This document shows, in pieces, positions 44,114-55,110 of a stretch of DNA of 64,000 nt. Source of the stretch: Lotus japonicus (lineage: Eukaryota > Streptophyta > Magnoliopsida > Fabales > Fabaceae); assembly GCF_012489685.1 (NCBI RefSeq), contig NC_080042.1:47916066-47980065 (forward strand), in the 5' to 3' direction. The position numbers were made by a program, and so were the translations under genes. Under the pieces are notes generated by a model that was not told the DNA's origin, did not search any database, and was given only the letters and a program-made list of their open reading frames with translations. The number at the start of each line of letters is the position of its first letter. Positions within the stretch are counted from its first letter, which is position 1.

Positions 44114-46023
44114 ATGGCTGCCACCACCAGTGGAAACTCAAAGAGATGGTTACAATGCAAAGCCTCCTATGTTCGACGGTCAAAGGTTCGAATATTGGAA
44201 AGATAGACTGGAAAGTTTCTTTCTGGGTTTCGATGCAGATCTCTGGATATTATTGTGGATGACTACGAGCGTCCAGTTGATGCAGATGGCAAGAAGATCC
44301 CAAGGTCAGAGATGACTGCAGATCAAAAGAAGCTGTACTCACAACATCACAAAGCAAGAGCAATTCTTCTAAGTGCTATTTCTTATGAAGAGTACCAGAA
44401 GATTACAGATCGTGAGTTTGCAAAAGGCATTTTCGAATCTCTGAAGATGTCTCATGAAGGAAACAAGAAAGTCAAAGAATCAAAGGCATTGTCTTTGATC
44501 CAAAAGTATGAATCCTTCATCATGGAGCCAAATGAGTCCATTGAAGAAATGTTCTCCAGATTTCAGTTGCTTGTAGCTGGCATACGACCTCTCAACAAGA
44601 GCTACACACAAAAAGATCATGTCATAAGGGTCATCAGGTGTCTTCCTGAAAGTTGGATGCCTTTGGTGACTTCAATAGAGCTCACGAGAGACGTTGAGAA
44701 TATGAGTTTAGAAGAACTCATCAGCATTTTGAAATGCCATGAGCTGAAGCGCTCAGAGATACAAGATCTGAGGAAAAAGTCCATAGCCTTGAAATCCAAA
44801 TCTGAAAAGGCTAAGGTTGAGAAGTCAAAGGCTCTTCAAGCTGAAGAAGTGGAATCTGAAGAAGCATCAGAAGATTCTGATGAAGATGAGCTGACTCTGA
44901 TCTCCAAGAGACTCAACCGCATCTGGAAGCACAGGCAGAGCAAGTTCAAAGGCTCTGGAAAGGCAAAAGGAAAGTATGAGTCCTCAGGCCAGAAGAAGTC
45001 TTCAATCAAGGAAGTCACATGTTTTGAGTGCAAAGAATCTGGGCACTACAAAAGTGATTGTCCAAAGTTGAAGAAAGACAAGAAGCCAAAGAAGCACTTC
45101 AAGACGAAGAAGAGTCTGATGGTGACATTTGATGAATCAGAGTCAGAGGATGTTGACTCTGATGGTGAAGTCCAAGGACTCATGGCAATTGTCAAAGACA
45201 AGGAAGCAGAGTCAAAGGAAGCTGTTGACTCTGACTCAGAATCAGAAGGAGATCCTAACTCAGACGATGAAAATGAGGTATTCGCTTCTTTCTCTACCTC
45301 TGAACTGAAACATGCATTGTCTGATATCATGGATAAGTATAACTCCTTATTGTCTAAGCATAAGAAGCTGAAAAAGAACTTATCTGTTGTTTCCAAAACT
45401 CCTTCTGAACATGAGAAAATTATTTCTGATTTGAAAAATGATAATCATGCCTTGATCAATTCCAACTCTGTGCTTAGAACCAGATTGCTAAGTTAGAAGA
45501 AATTGTTGCCTGTGATGCCTCTGATTGTAGAAATGAATCTAAGTATGAAAAGTCTTTTCAAAGATTCCTAGCTAAAAGCGTGGATAGAAGCTTAATGGCT
45601 TCAATGATCTATGGCGTAAGCAGAAATGGAATGCATGGCATTGGCTATTCTAAACCAATTAGAAATGAGCCCTCTGTATCTAAAGCTAAATCCTTGTATG
45701 AATGCTTTGTTCCCTCTGGTACCATATTGCCTGATCCTGTACCTGCTAAAGTTGCTAAAAACCCTCTTAAAAAGGGATCTTTCTCTATGACTAAATATCA
45801 TGCAAATATTCCTTTAAAATATCATGTTGAGACACCCAAGGTGATCAGAACCTCTAGGGTAACTAACAAGAGAGGACCCAGAAAGTGGGTACCTAAGGAC
45901 AAGATTATCTATGTTGCAGATATCCTTGATAGCTCCACTGAAACACCAATCATGGTATCTGGACAGTGGATGCTCGCGTCACATGACGGGAGAAAGGCGT
46001 ATGTTCCGAGAGCTGAAACTTAA
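44114..46023 (+). pseudogene. Gag, second SIRE copy, frames broken by indels
   Basis: Same protein region as 31075-32985. Breaks: an extra G near 44134, a lost G near 44247, and a lost A near 45477. The open pieces are 44255-45496 and 45580-46023. All breaks are single-base changes, mostly in short runs. Zinc knuckle retained. Confidence 0.75.
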
Positions 46024-49006
46024 GCCTGGAGGCGAAGTTGGCTTTGGAGGAAATGAAAAGGGTAAAATTGTTGGTACTGGTACTATTTGTGTAGATAGTA
46101 GTCCATGCATTGATAATGTGTTATTGGTAGACGGCTTAACACATAACTTATTGTCTATAAGTCAATTAGCTGACAAGGGTTATGATGTTATATTCAATCA
46201 AAAGTCCTGAGCTGTAAGTCAGATCGATGGCTCTGTTCTGTTTAACAGCAAGAGGAAGAACAACATTTATAAGATCAGATTATCTGAGTTGGAGGCTCAG
46301 AATGTGAAGTGCCTTCTGTCTGTTAATGAAGAGCAGTGGGTATGGCATAGACGGTTAGGGCATGCCAGTATGAGAAAGATTTCTCAGCTGAGCAAGCTAA
46401 ACCTTGTCAGGGGCTTACCCCTCTGAAGTTCGCTTCAGACGCTCTTTGTGAAGCATGTCAGAAGGCAAATTCACAAAAGTCCCTTTCAAGGCAAAGAATG
46501 TTGTCTCAACCTCAAGGCCGTTGGAACTTCTGCATATCGACCTTTTTTGGACCAGTGAAAACTGAGTCTATAGGTGGCAAGAGATATGGGATGGTTATTG
46601 TTGATGACTATAGCCGCTGGACATGGGTAAAGTTTCTAACCCGCAGGATGAGTCTCATGCTGTGTTCTCTACCTTCATTGCTCAAGTGCAAAACGAGAAG
46701 GCTTGTAGGATTGTGCGTGTCAGAAGTGACCATGGTGGAGAGTTTGAGAATGACAAGTTTGAGAGTCTGTTTGATTCCTATGGAATTGCACATGATTTCT
46801 CTTGTCCCAGAACTCCTCAACAAATGGTGTTGTTGAGAGGAAGAACAGAACTCTTCAGGAGATGGCTAGAACCATGCTCCAAGAAACTGGCTTGGCTAAG
46901 CACTTTTGGGCAGAGGCAGTAAATACAGCATTTTACATTCAGAACAGAATCTCTGTGAGACCAATTCTGAATAAGACTCCTTATGAATTGTGGAAGAACA
47001 TAAAACCCAACATTTCTTATTTCATCCTTTTGGCTGTGTTTGTTATGTTCTCAATACGAAGGATAGATTGCATAAATTTGATGTTAAGTCTTCTAAGTGT
47101 CTATTACTCGGTTACTCTGAGAGATCTAAAGGTTTTAGATTTTATAATACTGATGCTAAGACTATTGAAGAATCTATTCATGTTAGATTTGACGATAAGC
47201 TTGACTCTGACCAGTCAAAGCTAGTTGAAAAGTTGCAGATTTAAGCATTAATGTTTCTGACAAAGGCAAAGCTCCAGAGGAAGATGAGCCAGAGGAAGAT
47301 GAACCAGAGGAAGAAGCTGGTCCCTCTAACTCACAAACTCTGAAGAAGAGCAGAATCACTGCAGCTCACCCTAAGGAATTGATTCTGGGCAACAAAGACG
47401 AACCAGTCAGAACCAGATCTGCCTTCAGACCTTCTGAAGAGACCTTGCTCAGTCTGAAAGGATTGGTGTCCTTAATTGAACCCAAGTCCATAGATGAAGC
47501 TCTTCAGGATAAGGATTGGATTCTGGCCATGGAAGAAGAACTGAATCAATTTTCCAAGAACGATGTTTGGAGCTTAGTGAAGAAGCCTGAGAGTGTCCAT
47601 GTTATTGGAACGAAGTGGGTATTCAGAAACAAGCTGAATGAGAAAGGAGATGTAGTCAGAAACAAGGCAAGGCTAGTTGCTCAAGGCTACAGCCAGCAGG
47701 AAGGAATAGACTACACTGAAACATTTGCTCCAGTAGCAAGACTGGAGGCAATCAGACTGTTGATCTCTTTCTCAGTAAATCACAACATAGTTCTACATCA
47801 GATGGACGTAAAGAGTGCCTTCCTAAATGGTTATATCTCAGAGGAAGTCTATGTTCATCAACCCCCAGGTTTTGAAGATGAGAAGAAACCAGACATGTGT
47901 TCAAATTGAAGAAATCACTCTACGGTCTGAAGCAAGCTCCCAGAGCATGGTATGAGAGACTTAGCTCATTCCTTCTGGAGAATGAGTTTGTAAGGGGTAA
48001 AGTAGATACAACTCTTTTTTGCAAGACTTATAAAGATGATATCTTAATTGTGCAAATCTATGTTGATGATATTATATTTGGTTCTGCTAATCAATCTCTA
48101 TGCAAAGAATTTTCTGAGATGATGCAGGCTGAATTTGAGATGAGTATGATGGGAGAATTAAAGTACTTTCTGGGAATACAAGTTGATCAAACACCAGAAG
48201 GAACATATATCCATCAGAGCAAGTACACTAAAGAACTTCTGAAGAAGTTCAATATGCTGGAATCTACAGTGGCCAAGACTCTAATGCATCCTACATGCAT
48301 TCTGGAGAAAGAAGATAAAAGTGGTAAAGTATGTCAGAAGCTCTATCGTGGCATGATAGGTTCACTTCTATACTTAACTGCATCTAGGCCAGACATATTA
48401 TTTAGTGTTCACTTATGTGCTCGTTTCCAATCAGATCCAAGGGAAACCCACTTAACTGCTGTTAAGAGGATCCTAAGGTATCTGAAAGGCACCACTAACC
48501 TTGGCTTGATGTATAAGAAAACATCAGAGTATAAGCTTTCAGGTTATTGTGATGCTGATTATGCTGGAGATAGAACAGAGAGAAAAAGTACTTCTGGAAA
48601 TTGTCAATTTCTGGGAAGCAATCTAGTCTCATGGGCAAGCAAGAGGCAATCAACCATTGCACTATCAACTGCAGAAGCAGAATATATCTCAGCAGCAATA
48701 TGCAGCACTCAGATGCTCTGGATGAAACATCAGCTGGAGGATTATCAGATCCTTGAGAGCAATATCCCAATCTATTGTGATAACACTGCTGCAATCTCAT
48801 TGAGTAAGAATCCTATCTTGCATTCAAGGGCAAAGCACATTGAGGTAAAGTATCACTTTATTAGAGATTATGTACAGAAGGGCGTACTTCTTCTGAAGTT
48901 TGTTGATACTGACCATCAATGGGCAGATATCTTTACAAAGCCCTTAGCAGAGGATAGATTTAATTTTATTCTGAAAAATCTAAACATGGACTTTTGTCCA
49001 GAGTGA
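45911..49006 (+). pseudogene. Pol, second SIRE copy, frames broken by indels in the first two thirds
   Basis: Same region as 32873-35977. Indels near 46208, 46423, 46463, 46545, 46646, 46823, 47022, 47234 and 47893 break the integrase and N-terminal RT frames. From 47897 to 49006 the frame (YVDD, RNase H, C-terminus) is intact and identical as far as I can see. Confidence 0.8.
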
Positions 49007-49448
49007 AGATGGATCAGAACCTCTGACTATGATACTTCTTGATCAGAAGATGTCTAGTCCAGAAGGTAACTCAATCAGAGTGTGTGTACCCACTGGTACT
49101 GACTCTGAAGCTGAGACAACAACGCGTGTGTCAGTTTTTCTGATGCATAGTTCCTTGTGCCCGTGTGACAGTCTGTTATGATTGCGTGTAGATGTGCTTA
49201 TCTCCTGTGTGTGATTGTGTATTTTACTGTTACTATCTATCTTTAATTTTCAACCGTTGATCTTAAAGTGCTTTTTGAATCAACAACGGTTATTTGATAA
49301 AACCCACTATACACACACGTTCTCTTTCACTTCCGTTTTTTGCTCTCGCTCTCTCTGCTTTTCAAAACCGCTCTTCTCGATTTCTCTCTCGATCTTTCTT
49401 CATCTTCCAACCTTCATCTTCTACCTCAAACCTTCAACCACTTCAAAA

Positions 49449-52307
49449 ATGGTGAGACAAACCAGAAGATCTACTGCAGATGCACCTCAGTTCCCTCACA
49501 TGGTAGTTGGTTTGGCAACGGGTCAAAGGGGCCCTGAGAATCCGACACAAGAACAAGTTCAAGCTCAAGAACAGAGTGTTCCAGTTGCAGAACGGGGCTG
49601 TGCCGTCCACTGTGTATATCCTCCTGAGGAACTCCAAGTCCTGGCAGAATGGAGATTCAACCTCGACAACTTGGCTACAAATGGGTATGATCTTCGTCCT
49701 GAAGTCCAAGCTCAAGGTTGGGGAAATTACTTCAACAGACTTCGAGGACCGGTGTATGAGAAACTGGTAAAGGAATTCTGGAAGCACGCCGACTGCGATG
49801 ATACTCAGGTGGTCTCTCACATTCTTGGAAGAAAGATCATCATCACTGAGAAGTCATTCGTGCACTTACTGGGTGCAGACACTGCTTATGGGTTTCGTTT
49901 CCAACTCACGGAATCGAAACTGAAACTCAGCACCAAGGACACAATCAACCAGGCCCTGTACACCACCTTCAAACCGGGCAAGACGAGTTACAAGGTGATG
50001 GACCTTCACCCCAAACTCAGGATCTGGCACAAGATCCCGCTTCACTGCATAAACCAGAGACCGAAGGGCAGTTCTCCAGACTACATCAACTTCAACCAGA
50101 AGGTGATGTTGTTCTTCATCCAAGATCAGAAGAAGATCTGCCTTCCCTACTTCCTGTTCTCCTACTTGAAGGAATGCATCCGGAAGTCTCGCACCACCGC
50201 CTCCATCAAGTCTGCAATCAAATATATCCCTTTTGGGAGGCTGTTCTCAGACTTTCTCATTGAAAGCAACCTGGTACAAGATCTGGTTAATGCTGGATGT
50301 GTAGAGGATCTGAGCACAATTGTCAGTGATGTCTTCACTGCAAACTCTCTGAAGAAGATGGGTTTGGTCCAGAAGAAGATTGCTCCTGCTCATGAAGACA
50401 CATCTTCTGAGATCAGAGGTAGAAGGATGCCTCTGCATGACTACCCTCTGTGGACTCAGGCAGACAATCCTGACGCCATCAGATGCTATGTTGAAGACCT
50501 CAGGGCTCAAGGATTCGAAATTGACCTTGATGATTTCGTCAGCAGACTACCACCAGCTCCAGAGTTTCCTTCTCCTCCCAAGAGGAAAGCTCAGAGGAAG
50601 ATGGTTCTGGACGAATCTTCTGAGGAATCTGATGTCCCTCTGGCCACAAAGAAGAAGAGAAAGCCTGATGATGGTGATGATAGTGATCATGAAGATGGTC
50701 CTCCCAAGAAGAAGAAGAAGAAAGTCAGAATCGTGGTGAAGCCTACTCGGGTGGAACCAGCTGCTGAGGTGGTCAGAAGGACTGAACCTCCTGTCAGAGT
50801 GACTCGATCATCAGCACATTCAAGTAAGCCTGCACTTGCTTCTGATGATGATTTGAATTTATTTGATGCACTCCCTATTTCTGCCTTGCTCCAACACTCC
50901 TCAAATCCCCTCACTTCTATTCCTGAATCCCAACCAGCCGCACAAACCACCTCTCCACCACATTCCCCAAGATCTTCTTTCTTTCAACCTTCCCCTACTG
51001 AAGCACCTCTCTGGAATTTGCTTCAGAATCAACCCTCTAGGTCAGAAGAACCACCCTCTCTCCTTACCATTCCGTACGACCCATTATCTTCTGAACCCAT
51101 CCTCCATGACCAACCAGAACTCAACCAGACAGAACCACAACCCAGAACGTCTGATCACTCTGTTCCCAGAGCATCAGCACGTCCTGCTGCCAGAACCACG
51201 GATACAGATTCTTCAACAGCCTTTACACCTGTATCCTTCCCAACCAATGTTGCTGATTCTTCTCCCTCCAATAACTCTGAATCCATTAGAAAATTCATGG
51301 AGTTTAGAAAAGAAAAGGTGTCTACCTTAGAGGAATATTACCTTACATGTCCAAGCCCTAGGAGATATCCTGGCCCTAGACCTGAACGTCTAGTTGACCC
51401 AGATGAACCTATCTTGGTCAATCCTTTACAAGAGGCAGACCCTTTGGCTCAACAAGCTCACCCTGCCCCGGACCAACAAGAGCCTATTCAACCAGAACCT
51501 GAACCCGAACATTCAGTGTCTAACCAATCCTCGGTTAGATCACCCCATCCTCTGGTTGAAACTTCAGATCCTCACCTTGGAACCTCTGAACCCAATGCTC
51601 AACTGATTAACATTGGTTCTCCACAAGGTGCCTCTGAAGCCCATAGCAGCAATCACCCAGCCTCTCCTGAACCCAACCTCTCCATAATTCCTTATACTCA
51701 CCTCCAACCCACATCTCTCTCTGAGTGCATCAATATTTTCTATCATGAAGCCTCTTTGAGGCTCCGCAATGTGCACGGTCAGACTGACCTCAGTGAGAAT
51801 GCTGAACATGTGGCTGATGAGTGGAACAATCTGGGCACTTGGCTGGTGGCTCAAGTTCCAATTATGATGCAGCTCCTGCATGCAGAGGGAAGTCAGAGCA
51901 TTGAGGCTGCCAAGCAAAGGTTTGCTCGAAGGGTGGCTCTTCATGAACAAGAACAGAGAAATAAGCTTCTTGAAGCTATTGAAGAAGCCAAGAGAAAGAA
52001 GGCTCAAGCAGAAGAAGCTGCACGTCAAGCAGCAGCTCAAGCTGAACAAGCCAGACTTGAGGCAGAGCGACTTGAAGCTGAGGCTGATGCTCTTAGATGC
52101 CAAGCACTTGCACCAGTTGTGTTTACTCCTGCTGCTTCTGCTTCCATTCCAGATCCTCAAGCTGCTCAGAATGTTCCTTCCAGTTCAACTCAGCCAAGCT
52201 CATCCAGACTCGACATCATGGAACAGCGTCTTGACATTCATGAATCCATGCTGATTGAGATGAAGCACATGCTGATGGAACTTCTGCGCCGATCTGACAA
52301 ACCTTAA
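49449..52307 (+). CDS. Env-like ORF, second SIRE copy
   Basis: Same 952-codon ORF as at 36420-39278, with the same translation throughout. Features as described there. Confidence 0.75.
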   Translation: MVRQTRRSTADAPQFPHMVVGLATGQRGPENPTQEQVQAQEQSVPVAERGCAVHCVYPPEELQVLAEWRFNLDNLATNGYDLRPEVQAQGWGNYFNRLRGPVYEKLVKEFWKHADCDDTQVVSHILGRKIIITEKSFVHLLGADTAYGFRFQLTESKLKLSTKDTINQALYTTFKPGKTSYKVMDLHPKLRIWHKIPLHCINQRPKGSSPDYINFNQKVMLFFIQDQKKICLPYFLFSYLKECIRKSRTTASIKSAIKYIPFGRLFSDFLIESNLVQDLVNAGCVEDLSTIVSDVFTANSLKKMGLVQKKIAPAHEDTSSEIRGRRMPLHDYPLWTQADNPDAIRCYVEDLRAQGFEIDLDDFVSRLPPAPEFPSPPKRKAQRKMVLDESSEESDVPLATKKKRKPDDGDDSDHEDGPPKKKKKKVRIVVKPTRVEPAAEVVRRTEPPVRVTRSSAHSSKPALASDDDLNLFDALPISALLQHSSNPLTSIPESQPAAQTTSPPHSPRSSFFQPSPTEAPLWNLLQNQPSRSEEPPSLLTIPYDPLSSEPILHDQPELNQTEPQPRTSDHSVPRASARPAARTTDTDSSTAFTPVSFPTNVADSSPSNNSESIRKFMEFRKEKVSTLEEYYLTCPSPRRYPGPRPERLVDPDEPILVNPLQEADPLAQQAHPAPDQQEPIQPEPEPEHSVSNQSSVRSPHPLVETSDPHLGTSEPNAQLINIGSPQGASEAHSSNHPASPEPNLSIIPYTHLQPTSLSECINIFYHEASLRLRNVHGQTDLSENAEHVADEWNNLGTWLVAQVPIMMQLLHAEGSQSIEAAKQRFARRVALHEQEQRNKLLEAIEEAKRKKAQAEEAARQAAAQAEQARLEAERLEAEADALRCQALAPVVFTPAASASIPDPQAAQNVPSSSTQPSSSRLDIMEQRLDIHESMLIEMKHMLMELLRRSDKP

Positions 52308-52506
52308 TCTTAGGATCTCTTTTTTTTTTCTTTCTTTTTCGTTAACTTTTTTATTTTTGTTAAACTCTGTTTCTTTTTACTTATTTATGCTACTTTATTC
52401 GTTTGTGAATCTCTGCATATCTATATATAATTGTGTCACATATGTTTGCAAAACTCTTTTTATTCATAATAACTTTATGTTTACATCATACATTCTTTCC
52501 CTAAGT

Positions 52507-52899
52507 CTAGAATGGAGGATCCCTCCTCATTCTTCTGCACTCCTGGCGCTGCTCTGGCCTATCTTTCTCCAGACGCTCCAGTACATGCTGGATGTTGCTG
52601 AGTCTGACCTTTAGCTCATCCCTCTCCAGAATCTCTTCTGAAGTCCTGAGCTTCTCTTCCAAACTTTCTTTTTCTTCCAGCAGCTTGAGTTCAAGCCGGC
52701 TGAGTTCTTGCACCTCCTCAACAAAGGCAAGAAATTCTTTCAGGTCTCTCTCCAACTCTGGACGCAGGTCCTCTTCCAGCAGTGTCCGTGTTAGCTCCGA
52801 GATGGTCGCTGTACCCTCTGGATGCCTGATGTTCAGGAACAAGTCCTCCTCGAAGGCCTTCTTCCTCAGCTCTTCTAGTGCTACGCTGTATGATGCCAT
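52507..52899 (-). CDS. Antisense coiled-coil ORF, second SIRE copy
   Basis: Same 130-codon ORF as 39478-39870, with the same TATA box (52959-52950). Confidence 0.6.
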   Translation of the reverse strand: MASYSVALEELRKKAFEEDLFLNIRHPEGTATISELTRTLLEEDLRPELERDLKEFLAFVEEVQELSRLELKLLEEKESLEEKLRTSEEILERDELKVRLSNIQHVLERLEKDRPEQRQECRRMRRDPPF

Positions 52900-53699
52900 T
52901 TTTTTTCTGAAAATTGTTCGAGGTGTGAAGCTTACCTTTCTCTCCAACGCTTTATATAGGCTTCACTTTCTCTCTGAAAGTTAATGCTCCTACAGTTTCT
53001 CGAGGTTAAGTTCTTGGTAACTGACCCTTCTCTTTACTCACTTGACCGGTGGTAAACGTTCTTCTCTTGCATTAACTCTTCCATTTATTTCTCCTAACTC
53101 TGATTCTTGCATCTTTTTCTTTTTCTTTAAACTTAGACCTTCTCTAAGGGGGAGTACCTTGTACTTCAAGCTAAGTTTTTCACACCCCAAGCTTTTTGCT
53201 TATGACAAAAAGGGGGAGTAAACCCAGTTTTTGATGTGTAAGATGTGTTAGTGTGATTTATTTTTCTTTTGGAGATGTTAAGAGTTCCACCTTCATGACC
53301 ATAGATGTGTCACTGGGCAAATACAAGGAATACATTTCACTTCCTCTGAAGTGATTATAAGTTGACTCTGATACCCAAGACTCTGATACCTTGTCCATGA
53401 CTCTGATTACTTATGCGCTCTGATTACTCGATTTTCATCTATGTCATAAGTTTTTCACTCTGAACTCTTATTTTATTTAGCTCAGAATCTAGACTTTACT
53501 AACGTTTTCATCAAGTATTAGATTCAGGGGGAGCTAAGCTCAGAATCAAGCAGTGACTTGAATTCAGAATGAGCAAGATAAACTATTCACATCAGGATAA
53601 GTCTTATTCTATATCTCTAAACTCTGAGTGAATTCAGTTTAATGTTTAAGAATTGTTCATCAAAAATCTTAGTTTTGTCATCATCAAAAAGGGGGAGAT

Positions 53700-54912
53700 T
53701 GTAAGATCAAGTTTTGATCTAGTAGTACAACTCTATGTTTTGATGATTACAAGTTAACCTTTTGATATGAACAATTGTGGTACTCTAACGTGTTTTTCTG
53801 AGTGTGCTATTTGCAGGTTCTGACCTCAACTCAATCTCACACAAATCAGAAGCACTGTGTATAAAGAGTGACCCAAGCAACGCTTTCGCATTCACCATGT
53901 TCAGTATGAACAGTGGAAAAGCTTCAGAAGTTCTGAAGCTATACAAACTCTGATGTGGACTCAGTCGCTAGAAGCTCTGAAGATCCAGAAGTTCTGATAA
54001 CCAAGAAACACTGAAGGTTCAGATGTTCTGATGGTGTAGAAGACTCTGAAGATCCAGAAGCTGAATAGTGGAAACTCTGAAGTCCAGAAGCAAGAAACTC
54101 TGAAGGCCATGTTCTTCCCTCTGAGTTCAGAATCAGAAGATACAATGGTCAGAGGATCTGTGCTTTCCCTCTGACTCTGATCAACCGGCTTCACAAGTTC
54201 CAATACGAAGCATTCCTCTTATCAGAAGTCTCCTAGGTTTAAAGGTCGCGTCGCTATCCAAGTACAAAAGCAACTGTACCTTCCTGACGACCTACCTAAC
54301 GTTCTCAGCCACAGCAGAAGCTGGATTTTCCAGAACTGCCCTCCAACGGTAGCATTTCCCATGCATCACTCAACCCTAATCCTTGGAGTATATAAAGAGG
54401 CTGAAGACTGAAAGAAACGGCTAGAAGAAAGAAGCATTCACATACGCAAGACATATTCAAAATCTTCTAAGTTTTCTTTCATCTGAAATTCATTGAGTTT
54501 ACTATTAGCTTTTTAGAAGCAAATCTCTTGTAAACGTTTCTTTGATAAACAGTTTGTTTAGTTCCTTTAGGAGATCAAGGTTGATCGGATCCTAGAGAAG
54601 ACTAAGAGAGTGAATCTTAGTGTGAGCTAAGTCAGTGTAATTGTTAGTCACTTGTAGGTTTCAAGTGCAGTTGTAACTCTTACCTGATTAGTGGATTGCC
54701 TTCATTCTAAGAAGGAAGAAATCACCTTAACGGGTGGACTGGAGTAGCTTGAGTGATTTATCAAGTGAACCAGGATAAAATCCTTGTGTGCTTTTCTATC
54801 TCTTATCTTTTGCACTTAAGTTCTCGAAAGATTTGTCAAAATCTTTAAGGTGGAAGTTTTATACTGAAAACGTTATTCAAACCCCCCCTTTCTACCGTTT
54901 TTCATACCTTCA
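53700..54912 (+). repeat. 3' LTR, second SIRE copy
   Basis: 1213 bp. One difference seen against 40671-41883 (CAGCCACAGCAG here, CAGCACAAGCAG there). Followed by the same target duplication GAATT (54913-54917). Confidence 0.9.
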
Positions 54913-55110
54913 GAATTGTGCAAGTATCACAAAGAGTCGACCTTCTTTTACCAATTACCATGGCGGCCTTAGATACACCTCCTTCTCTAGAATCCATGTT
55001 CTCATTCGCTGCAAAATGTAACAAACAAACAAGCAAAATAGAACAAGACTTGGGTTGTCTCCCAAGCAGCCCTAAGTTATAGTCCTAGATGGACTCTCCT
55101 TCCTTTGATG

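Larger units (their letters stand above)
43153..54912 (+). mobile_element. Second copy of the SIRE element (probable assembly duplicate)
   Basis: Collinear with 30102-41883. From about 47900 rightward it is offset by exactly 13,029 and I saw almost no differences. From 43153 to 47900 it carries a dozen or more single-base indels. Its partial 5' LTR has the variants specific to the first copy's 5' LTR, and its 3' LTR has the variants specific to the first copy's 3' LTR. Both copies have the same right flank. See findings for interpretation. Confidence 0.85.
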
